Assembly (NCBI GenBank): GCA_934678955.1
Contig: CAKUSI010000255.1
Location: 1 to 5,775 of the forward strand
Direction of reading: 5' to 3'
DNA: 5,775 bases
Source: an uncultured Austwickia sp.
Lineage (GTDB): Bacteria > Actinomycetota > Actinomycetes > Actinomycetales > Dermatophilaceae
Part shown: piece by piece, positions 1-5,775 of the stretch
How positions within the stretch are numbered: position 1 is the first letter of the stretch
Layout of the letters: every line of letters begins with the position of its first letter
Made by a program: the position numbers and the translations under genes
The notes under the pieces: model-generated
Database searches by the model: none
Told to the model about the DNA's origin: nothing
Seen by the model: only the letters and a program-made list of their open reading frames with translations

Positions 1-1
1 C

Positions 2-2260
2 GACCTGCTGATCGCCCAGGCCGAGCGTGCCGCGGGCGGAGCTCTCGTCGCCGTCGTGGACGACGTGCAGTGGGCCGATGACGCGTCCCTCGACGTCATC
101 CGCTACATCGGTCGTCGCATCGGCACGCTGTCGTTGCTGCTGGTGGTCATCTTCCGCACCGAGCAGGAGCCGGAGAACGCCCGGCTGCGCCGGGTGCTAG
201 GAGCGCTGTCGGGTCACTCGACGCTCCGCCTCGAGCTGGCCGGCCTGTCGGACGACGCGGTCCGGGCCTGGTCGGAGGACGCCGGCGTCGCCTGGGAGCG
301 GGTTGCCGGCCTCGGCGGCAACCCGTTCCTGGTGTCCGAGGTACTGGCCGCACGAGGAGCGGACCTTCCGGAGCGAGTGCGCGACGCCATCGTCGGACGG
401 GTCTGCGCGCTCCCGGACGACGTCCGCGACCTCATGGCGACCCTCGCGATCTGCCCCCGGTCGATCGAGCTGTCCATCCTGGCCGATCTCCACCCGAGGT
501 ATGCGCGGCAGCTGGCGACCGGCGAAAGGGCGGGATTGTGCGAGGTGAGGCGCGGTGCGGCCTCCTACCGGCATGAGATTGCGCGGCGCGCCGTCGAGTG
601 GTCGCTGACCGAGACGGAGCGAACCGTCCGCCACGGCCGCGTCCTGGCCGCCCTTCGCGAACACCACGTCGATCCGTCGCGCATGCTGCACCATGCGATG
701 AACGCCGGCGACGCCGATGCGATCGCGAGCATCGCGCCGATCGCGGCCGGTCTCGCCGCCGATGCCGAGGCGCACAGCGAGGCATTGACCGCGAGCTTGG
801 CCGCGCTCGACGTCGCGGACCGGCTGACCCCGGCCTCGGTCGCCGAACTGCTCTCCCTCGCGGCGCGTGCCGCGTTCCGACTCGACCGCGCCGCCGAAGC
901 CTGGGAGCACGTCTGCGCTGCCGAGCGAGTCGCCGCCGCGGCGGAACTGGACGACGCTACCCAGGCGGGCATCCTGATGGACAAGGCCAGATACGCCGGC
1001 GTGCTCGGCGATGCGGACGCCGTCGCGGAGTGCAGCAGGGCGGTGATCGCTCGCTATCACGGAGCGCTCGCCGCTCCGGTCGCCCGCGCTCACGAGACGC
1101 TGGCGAACCTCGCCGTGCTGGCTGGGGAGAGCGAGCGCGCCATCCGCGAAGCACGGACGGCGGAGCGGATCGCGTCCTCGTTGGGCGACACCGCCGCTGC
1201 CGCCCGCGCCGCCGTGCCGCTCGGCATCGCCTACGCGACCACCGGCCAGGTAGGCGACGGCACCCGGATCCTCCTTCAGGCACGGCGGGCGCTGCGGGAC
1301 GCACGCGATGCCGACAACGAGGCTCGCGCCGTGACGAACCTGGCCATCGTCGCCCTCGCGGCCGATGACGCAGTCACCGCTCGCGAGTGGTTCGAGGAGG
1401 CGGCCGCGCTGGGCTCCCGGCGCGAGCACGCGGCCGTCGGCTACTTCGCGGCCGCGCATCTGGCGCATCTCGACATCCTCGAGGGACGCTGGGACGCCGC
1501 CGACGCGGCACTGTCGGCGCTGGTCAGCCAGACCCAGGACGCTCCACCGATGCGAGCACTGCCCGAGGCATTCCTCGGCCGGCTATTGATCCGGCGCGGG
1601 GACGAGCGGGGCCGGGCGATGCTGGCGGAGGCCGTCGGGTTCGCGCAGCGGTCGGGGATGATCCGCCGAGTCCTGTTCTGCGCCGTGCCGCTGCTCGAAC
1701 TCGCCTGGCTCGATGACGACCCAGAGCGCGGTGAACACTGGGGGTGGCTCAGCATCGACCTGGCCCGGACGTGCAACTCGCGTTTCGCGCTGCGCGATGC
1801 CGCAGGATGGCTGCGACGGCTCGGTCTGGACGCCCTGGTGCCGTCCGACGCATTCGACGGTGCACCGCGCACCGGTGCCCGTCCGTTCGATGACGCTCTC
1901 GCGCTGGTCGACCGGACCGACGGGTCGGCGGCACGGGGTGTCCGGGAACTCGATGCGATCGGCGCCGACGCGACGGCGGGCCGGGTCCGGGCGTGGCTGC
2001 GCGCCCGCGGCGAGACCCGGATCCCCCGGCGCGGCGCGCAACGGTTCGGACCCCTCACCAGGCGGCAGCGCGAGATCCTCGAACTGGTCGCCGGTGGCCG
2101 GCATACGTCCGACATAGCCGCACACCTGCACCTGTCGCCGAGAACCGTCGACAACCACATCGCCGCCGCGATGGAACGGCTGGACGTGACGTCGAGGACG
2201 GAGGCCGCGGCCCTGACCGCCGCGCTGCGGTCGACGCGGCGATCGGGAAGATCTGAGTAG
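2..2260 (+). CDS. LuxR-family (LAL/MalT-like) transcriptional regulator, 5'-truncated by window edge
   Basis: Large ATP-dependent transcriptional activator of the LAL class; the N-terminus and Walker A lie left of the window. The frame is open from base 2, so the GTG at 56 is an internal valine, not a start. Numbering from base 2, a Walker B strand (ALVAVVDDVQWAD) is at about residues 14-26. The strand with FRTE, usual in these STAND NTPases, follows, then GGNPFLVSEVL near 105-115 and YRHEIARRAV near 189-198, both typical of the family's post-ATPase region. Residues of about 240-660 are Ala/Arg/Glu-rich helices in repeated hairpins, consistent with a TPR-like sensor region. A LuxR HTH ends the protein (about 682-741; LTRRQREILELVAGG, then recognition helix around SPRTVDNHI). 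The visible 752 residues fit a full protein of roughly 900 or more. The effector ligand is unknown. It stops with TAG 87 bases before the next gene, which may be its target. The class call is secure; the target is inference. Confidence 0.93.
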   Translation, partial: DLLIAQAERAAGGALVAVVDDVQWADDASLDVIRYIGRRIGTLSLLLVVIFRTEQEPENARLRRVLGALSGHSTLRLELAGLSDDAVRAWSEDAGVAWERVAGLGGNPFLVSEVLAARGADLPERVRDAIVGRVCALPDDVRDLMATLAICPRSIELSILADLHPRYARQLATGERAGLCEVRRGAASYRHEIARRAVEWSLTETERTVRHGRVLAALREHHVDPSRMLHHAMNAGDADAIASIAPIAAGLAADAEAHSEALTASLAALDVADRLTPASVAELLSLAARAAFRLDRAAEAWEHVCAAERVAAAAELDDATQAGILMDKARYAGVLGDADAVAECSRAVIARYHGALAAPVARAHETLANLAVLAGESERAIREARTAERIASSLGDTAAAARAAVPLGIAYATTGQVGDGTRILLQARRALRDARDADNEARAVTNLAIVALAADDAVTAREWFEEAAALGSRREHAAVGYFAAAHLAHLDILEGRWDAADAALSALVSQTQDAPPMRALPEAFLGRLLIRRGDERGRAMLAEAVGFAQRSGMIRRVLFCAVPLLELAWLDDDPERGEHWGWLSIDLARTCNSRFALRDAAGWLRRLGLDALVPSDAFDGAPRTGARPFDDALALVDRTDGSAARGVRELDAIGADATAGRVRAWLRARGETRIPRRGAQRFGPLTRRQREILELVAGGRHTSDIAAHLHLSPRTVDNHIAAAMERLDVTSRTEAAALTAALRSTRRSGRSE

Positions 2261-2278
2261 CGATTACTCTGGTCGCCC

Positions 2279-2315
2279 GCGGGACGCGTCCGTACTTTCC
2301 CATCATCGACGCCGC
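2279..2315 (+). promoter_or_regulatory. Bipartite intergenic element, copy A (candidate promoter/operator)
   Basis: It lies between the regulator stop and the mosaic gene and is shared with 5544-5580. Block A (GCGGGACGCGTCCG, 2279-2292) contains a perfect 10-bp palindrome, GGACGCGTCC (2282-2291). A 12-base pyrimidine-rich middle follows, then block B (ATCGACGCCGC, 2305-2315). Two conserved blocks at fixed spacing suggest a promoter or a protein-binding site. TACTTT at 2293-2298 resembles a -10 hexamer, but no good -35 is visible and copy B lacks it. The element sits 33 bases before the ATG. Conservation is seen directly; function is inferred. Confidence 0.5.
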
Positions 2316-2324
2316 CGTCGGCGT
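2309..2324 (+). other. Small hairpin in the putative 5' leader of the mosaic gene
   Basis: Perfect 6-bp inverted repeat ACGCCG (2309-2314) and CGGCGT (2319-2324) around a CCGT tetraloop, ending 6 bases before the purine-rich ribosome binding site. It overlaps block B of the upstream bipartite element. A competing pairing, GACGCC (2308-2313) with GGCGTC (2325-2330), would push the stem up against the ribosome binding site. There is no following T-run, so it is a poor intrinsic terminator for the regulator. It could modulate initiation or be chance in GC-rich DNA. Confidence 0.3.
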
Positions 2325-2330
2325 GGCGTC

Positions 2331-2339
2331 GGGGAGGGA
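2331..2339 (+). promoter_or_regulatory. Ribosome binding site for the mosaic gene
   Basis: GGGGAGGGA contains the GGAGG core (2333-2337), 10 bases before the ATG at 2348. This strong, well-spaced site fixes the start at 2348 rather than at a later in-frame codon. Confidence 0.85.
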
Positions 2340-2347
2340 CCACCACC

Positions 2348-5300
2348 ATGTCCGAGACGACCGCGAAGCGCCGCTCCGCGCGCATCGACACGACAACGAC
2401 GGAACGCGCGGAGCAACTGCGGAGGCTCTACCAGAGCAGCCTGCCCTCGACCGTGCCGAACCACGTCTTCGTGGTGCGCGATCAGGACGAGATCGACGTG
2501 CGGGCGCAGACGCTGCTGGCCACCCTGAGGGGCGTCGGGATCACCGACCTCACCACACAGGGCACGATCGAACTGGGCGGCACCGTCGAGGTGGCTGCGG
2601 GGATCACCTCGGGTGCACCACGCACACCGGTGGCTCACGACGGAACCCTCGTCGACATCGGTGCAGCCGGCCACGTCCGTCCGACCGTCCTGCGTCATCG
2701 CACGCTCACCTCCGCCGACCCGGGCGGCTCACCGCGGACGAGACTTGCCGCCGAACCGTCCGTCGTGATCAATGTCGACGAGGCGATCATGGTCTTCGAG
2801 ACGATGGCGCTCGAGGACGACACCGTGATCCTGTTGGACCCGGTCGTGCGTCACCTCACGATCCTCGCGATGCAGCTCACGGTGGGTCGGAACTGCAGCA
2901 TCGAGTGGCAGCCCGCGACCCGCACGAAGCCGGCCGCACGTGGCCGCGGCGCTGACGGTCAGTCGTACCTCCCGGCCGAGCAGACCAGTGCCTCAGCGCT
3001 GCACAGCCCGGACGGCGGCAACGGGGCGGACGGACCCACCGGTCACACCGGCGATCGAGGTGAGGCCGCGCCAACCGTCGAGATCTGGGCCCTCGAGGCG
3101 AACCGCATGCCCGATTTCCACCTGCGCGGCGGAGCCGGGGGACCGGGCGGCAACGGGGGAGCCGGCGGCAACGGCGGAAACGGTGCGATGGGGCTGGAGG
3201 CCGACGCGAACTTCCTGCGGTGCGTGCGCGAGGCAGGATGGGGCGGCGACGGTGGCGACGCCGGGAACGGTGGGGACGGCGGCACGGGAGGCGCCGGCGG
3301 TGACGGCGGGAACGTGGCGCTGTACCTGCCGGACGCGGTGCACGAGGCCGTGCTCGAGCGGGGATTCCGGATCGACAACGGCGGCGGCCGAGGCGGCGAA
3401 GCCGGCACGCCCGGGATCTTCGGGCTGTTCGGCCTGGGCGGAGCGCCGGGCCAGCCCAAGAACCCCGCCTGCGGTGCACGACCGGAGCGCGCCGGTTCGC
3501 CCGGACGCGCCGGCGTCCCGGGAGACCCGGGCGCCGAGGGGAACGAGGGCGACCCCGGCACCCTCACGGCGCTGGTCATCACCGAGGCGGAGTTCGTCGA
3601 CAAGTGGACCGATCCGCAGCTGCGGCGGGTGGTGCCCGAAGCGGCCCACGTCGGCGAGACGGTGCAACTGCTCGGCGCGAACTTCGTCACGGGCATGGTC
3701 GCGACGATCGGTGATCGCTCCGTGTCGACGACGTTCGTGTCCGACACGATCCTCACCGCCGTCGTCCCCTCGCTCCCCGCGGGATATGCCGATGTGGTGG
3801 TCGCCTCGGGCTCGGATACCAGCAACCTGGCGTCCCTGACGGTGCTGGCATCCATCGCGTCGGTCACCCCCTCGCCCGCCCGCCTCGGCCAGACCGTGGT
3901 GATCAGCGGGTCGGGTTTCAGCCCCGACAGCCGGGTGCTGTTCCGCGACCAGGAACTCGTCCCGTCGGCCAGCACGGGCACGTCCATCACGGTGCTGCTT
4001 CCGGCGCCGTCCGGAATGTTCGAAGACCCCGGTGGGGTCGCCAGGATCGCGGTCCGTGGCTCGGACGGGGTGCCCACGGCATCGCTCGACCTGCCGCTGC
4101 GGCACGTCATCGACACCGGATTCGACGTCGGCCGCGACGGCTACCGGTTCAGCAACAATCCGGCCGGGGGCTTCGCCGGCATGAGCACCTTCCGGGAGAC
4201 CTACGGCGGATTCGAGGTGGACCAGCAGTGGGTCATGAACCCGGTGCTGACCGGCGCCTGGTACGCGTTCTACCTCGACTTCTTCAACAACACGCGGCCG
4301 GGACTGTCCAGCGGCTTCTCCACCACCGCGGCCGAGGCGTACTGGGGCGGCGAAGGCCCGCTCTGGCCGAGGTACGCGACCATGGCGCAGGTCGAGCGCG
4401 AGCTGACGATCGCGCAGGGACACATCCTGTCGGAGGAGTTGCTGGGCATTCTCGCCGAGCAATCGGCCGCCGGTGTCGGTCGTGCCCGGACCAGCGCGGA
4501 CGAGATCGCCGCGACCTTCCGGCGGATGATCTCGATGAGCGAGGCCGACCGTCGCGCGATCGCGCCGATCATGCAGCTGATGCCCTCGGGGACGATCCTG
4601 ACGAACGGATACGTCCGCAAGCTGTCCCGGTCGCACGGTCTGCTGCCGATCCGCATCGAGTATCCGAAGGCGGGCGAGGCCTGGGATGTGCGCGTCGTCG
4701 TCTACGACAACGCGCAACCCATCGGGCCGGGCAACGAGACGTTCATCGACATCGACGGCAGCGGTGCGGGCACGACGTTCGCGATCAGCCACCAGAACAG
4801 CGCCGGTCCGCCCGTCGCCGACAACCGCGACAGCAGCCGCCGGTGGACGCTCAGCCACGTCTCCCTGGATCGCTGCTGGCTGAGCGACGTCTCGATGCCG
4901 ACGAGCTTCCTGGCGATGCCCGGCCCGGCGACGGCGGTCGTCACCGATGGCTCCGGTCGCCGGTTCGGGATCGCCGGCGAGAAGAGCTACGGCGACGTTC
5001 CCGGCGCGATCGTCGGCGTCGAGGGCCTGTACCTGCTGCCCGATGACGAGACGCTGACGATCACCATCCGCGGCACCGGCGACGGCGTCTACCATCTCGC
5101 CCTGGTGAACGGCCATGCCGGGACCTCGACGGCCCTGTGGGACGTGCCCGTCACTGCCGGTTCGGTCGACGAGTTGGAGGTCCGCCCCGGATCGCTGTCC
5201 GTCCGCACGCGCGGTGACGGCAAGACCGTGAGCGTCGTGCACGGCCGCTCCGACGGGACGTCCATTCATGCGCTCCGGATCGACGGCCTGTCGCTGGGAC

Positions 5301-5524
5301 GAGAGACCGTGACCATCACCACCGCCGACGACCTGAGCGAGATCAGCATCGACGCCGCCGCAGCGATGACCGTCCCGGTCGAGCTCTTGGCCCAGACCGC
5401 GAGGGGCGCGTACGGACAGCGTTTCCCGTCGGTGGAACTCGCCGCGGGCCGCTCCGACTTCGCCGTGGCGGACTGGGGCCGATTGGATGCGTCGAGCCTG
5501 GCCCGCCGCACACCGGAGGCGTGA
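2348..5524 (+). CDS. Mosaic protein: collagen-like/Gly-rich region, two IPT/TIG domains, degenerate papain-fold domain
   Basis: 1058 residues from a well-supported ATG. I do not recognise a named gene. No signal peptide, transmembrane segment or LPXTG-type anchor is visible (it begins MSETTAKRRSARID), so it looks cytosolic or is released by a non-Sec route. About 37-190 is beta-rich. About 222-404 is glycine-rich: GGx runs (261-282, 299-322) and collagen-like G-X-Y triplets (226-238, 350-370, 383-404), separated by strand-like segments such as TVEIWALEA (243-251) and NVALYLPDA (322-330). Two IPT/TIG-like folds follow (about 424-500 and 501-587), the second starting with the typical SVTPSPARLGQTVVISGSGF. 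Residues of about 588-805 resemble a papain-like cysteine protease: GYRFSNNPAGGFAGMS would be the nucleophile motif, SHGLLPIRIEYP (762-773) the histidine strand, and VVVYDNAQPIG (783-793) the Asp/Asn strand. The expected Cys is Phe609, suggesting an inactive enzyme. About 806-1058 is beta-rich and unassigned. Domain calls are from motif recognition: TIG fairly sure, protease fold moderate. Role unknown; a binding or structural protein is the simplest reading. Confidence 0.92.
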   Translation: MSETTAKRRSARIDTTTTERAEQLRRLYQSSLPSTVPNHVFVVRDQDEIDVRAQTLLATLRGVGITDLTTQGTIELGGTVEVAAGITSGAPRTPVAHDGTLVDIGAAGHVRPTVLRHRTLTSADPGGSPRTRLAAEPSVVINVDEAIMVFETMALEDDTVILLDPVVRHLTILAMQLTVGRNCSIEWQPATRTKPAARGRGADGQSYLPAEQTSASALHSPDGGNGADGPTGHTGDRGEAAPTVEIWALEANRMPDFHLRGGAGGPGGNGGAGGNGGNGAMGLEADANFLRCVREAGWGGDGGDAGNGGDGGTGGAGGDGGNVALYLPDAVHEAVLERGFRIDNGGGRGGEAGTPGIFGLFGLGGAPGQPKNPACGARPERAGSPGRAGVPGDPGAEGNEGDPGTLTALVITEAEFVDKWTDPQLRRVVPEAAHVGETVQLLGANFVTGMVATIGDRSVSTTFVSDTILTAVVPSLPAGYADVVVASGSDTSNLASLTVLASIASVTPSPARLGQTVVISGSGFSPDSRVLFRDQELVPSASTGTSITVLLPAPSGMFEDPGGVARIAVRGSDGVPTASLDLPLRHVIDTGFDVGRDGYRFSNNPAGGFAGMSTFRETYGGFEVDQQWVMNPVLTGAWYAFYLDFFNNTRPGLSSGFSTTAAEAYWGGEGPLWPRYATMAQVERELTIAQGHILSEELLGILAEQSAAGVGRARTSADEIAATFRRMISMSEADRRAIAPIMQLMPSGTILTNGYVRKLSRSHGLLPIRIEYPKAGEAWDVRVVVYDNAQPIGPGNETFIDIDGSGAGTTFAISHQNSAGPPVADNRDSSRRWTLSHVSLDRCWLSDVSMPTSFLAMPGPATAVVTDGSGRRFGIAGEKSYGDVPGAIVGVEGLYLLPDDETLTITIRGTGDGVYHLALVNGHAGTSTALWDVPVTAGSVDELEVRPGSLSVRTRGDGKTVSVVHGRSDGTSIHALRIDGLSLGRETVTITTADDLSEISIDAAAAMTVPVELLAQTARGAYGQRFPSVELAAGRSDFAVADWGRLDASSLARRTPEA
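3023..3559 (+). repeat. Glycine-rich and collagen-like coding repeats inside the mosaic gene
   Basis: Encodes residues 226-404. Two kinds of low-complexity sequence alternate. GGx/GGNGG runs are encoded at about 3128-3193 and 3242-3313, with GGC/GGG-AAC/GAC-type codons. Strict G-X-Y triplets are at 3023-3061 (GAD GPT GHT GDR G), 3395-3457 (GEA GTP GIF GLF GLG GAP GQP) and 3494-3559 (GSP GRA GVP GDP GAE GNE GDP G). Proline at X or Y in several triplets is collagen-like. The triplet runs are short for a free-standing triple helix, so they may be loops on the intervening beta strands. Such DNA is prone to slippage and length variation. Confidence 0.85.
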
Positions 5525-5543
5525 CGCTGGCCCCTCGTGGTCG

Positions 5544-5580
5544 GCGGGACGCGCCCGCGTTCCTTGCCAATCGTCGGCGC
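5544..5580 (+). promoter_or_regulatory. Bipartite intergenic element, copy B
   Basis: Ungapped alignment with 2279-2315 gives 23 of 37 identities. They concentrate in block A (GCGGGACGCGCCCG, 13 of 14) and block B (ATCGTCGGCGC, 9 of 11), with 1 of 12 in the middle. Seven of the middle differences are transitions. The GGACGCGTCC palindrome is one base off here (GGACGCGCCC). It starts 20 bases after the TGA at 5522-5524, as copy A starts 19 bases after the regulator's TAG. It may serve a gene beyond the right edge, or mark gene ends. Confidence 0.5.
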
Positions 5581-5593
5581 TTGAAGATGCCAG

Positions 5594-5624
5594 GCCGGGC
5601 TGCTCCCGGGATATACGGCCCGGC
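5594..5624 (+). other. GC-rich inverted repeat downstream of the mosaic gene
   Basis: GCCGGGC (5594-5600) and GCCCGGC (5618-5624) form a 7-bp perfect stem around a 17-base loop. A competing inner hairpin pairs CCGGG (5595-5599) with CCCGG (5605-5609). No T-run follows, so this is not a classical rho-independent terminator, although actinobacterial terminators often lack one. It sits about 70 bases after the stop and just before the tandem array. It could be a terminator, a processing site or an operator. Confidence 0.3.
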
Positions 5625-5640
5625 ATGTGGACTCGTAGAC

Positions 5641-5775
5641 CGGGAGGTTGGTGGCCTGGAGTCGCCGGTCCGGGAGGTTGGTGGCCCGGAGTCGCCGGTC
5701 CGGGAGGTTGGCGACCCGGAGTCGCCGGTCCGGGAGGTTGGCGACCCGGAGTCGCCGGTCCGGGAGGTTGGCGAC
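5641..5775 (+). repeat. 30-bp tandem repeat array, 4.5 copies, truncated by window edge
   Basis: Units are at 5641-5670, 5671-5700, 5701-5730 and 5731-5760, plus a half unit to 5775; the array continues off the right edge. Each unit is a CGGGA linker, a left arm (GGTTGGCGAC in units 3 and 4), a 5-base loop (CCGGA) and a right arm (GTCGCCGGTC). Units 1 and 2 have GGTTGGTGGC as the left arm; unit 1 also has CTGGA in the loop. Units 3 and 4 are identical. There are no spacers, so it is not CRISPR. All six frames stay open through it because the period is a multiple of three and no stops occur, so coding status is undecided. The plus-strand transcript of each full unit can form a 10-bp hairpin with G-U wobbles. 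Confidence 0.95.

Noticed and set aside
197..1468. Minus-strand open frame (423 codons) opposite the regulator
   Set aside because: Low-complexity translation with no family motifs; it lies wholly opposite a well-supported LuxR-family gene.
2281..2310. ECF sigma factor promoter (GGGAC as -35, CGAC/CGTC as -10)
   Set aside because: The gap between GGGAC and CGWC is 21 bases in both copies, longer than the usual ECF spacing, and the hexamers match only loosely. I kept the element as regulatory without naming a sigma factor.
2348..2440. Signal peptide or Tat motif at the N-terminus of the mosaic protein
   Set aside because: The KRR near residue 7 is not followed by a hydrophobic stretch; the next 30 residues are polar and charged.
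3023..3559. Mycobacterial PE_PGRS protein
   Set aside because: GGx/GGNGG runs are similar, but there is no N-terminal PE domain, and the flanking G-X-Y triplets and TIG domains do not fit that family.
2993..5626. Long open frame on the minus strand (877 codons) opposite the mosaic gene
   Set aside because: It is the antisense shadow of a very GC-rich gene. Its translation is Arg/Gly/Asp-rich with no recognisable domain, while the + strand frame gives clear TIG and collagen-like sequence with a strong ribosome binding site.
5641..5775. CRISPR array
   Set aside because: The repeats are directly adjacent, with no unique spacers between them.
5521..5775. GTG at 5521 overlapping the TGA of the mosaic gene as a translationally coupled start
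   Set aside because: The GTGA overlap is tempting and GGAGG is nearby (5515-5519), but only one base separates it from the GTG, which is too close, and the resulting peptide has no recognisable feature.

Overview
The window is very GC-rich, with strong G/C bias at third codon positions, long antisense shadow frames and strong purine-rich ribosome binding sites. This fits a high-GC actinobacterium, but I cannot place it to genus from sequence alone. Everything I can support reads on the + strand.

Layout: (1) Bases 2-2260 hold the 3' part of a large transcriptional regulator of the LAL/MalT-like LuxR class. Its Walker A and N-terminus lie off the left edge; Walker B, the rest of the STAND-type NTPase module, a helical repeat region and a C-terminal LuxR helix-turn-helix are present. 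(2) An 87-base spacer (2261-2347) holds a bipartite element, a short hairpin and a strong ribosome binding site. (3) Bases 2348-5524 encode a 1058-residue mosaic protein. In order it has a beta-rich N-terminus with no signal peptide, a glycine-rich section mixing GGx runs with true collagen-like G-X-Y triplets, two IPT/TIG-like immunoglobulin folds, a domain resembling a papain-fold cysteine protease whose nucleophile position appears to be phenylalanine, and an unassigned beta-rich C-terminus. (4) Bases 5525-5775 hold a second copy of the bipartite element, a GC-rich inverted repeat and a 30-bp tandem array that runs off the right edge.

The regulator may control the mosaic protein, since the two are adjacent, co-directional and separated by a spacer that looks regulatory; this is inference. 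The observations most worth following are the bipartite element found just after each of the two stop codons, the apparently inactivated protease-like domain inside a collagen-like/TIG protein, and the tandem array. Each full array unit can fold as plus-strand RNA into a 10-bp hairpin, and the main unit-to-unit changes swap G-U wobbles for Watson-Crick pairs.
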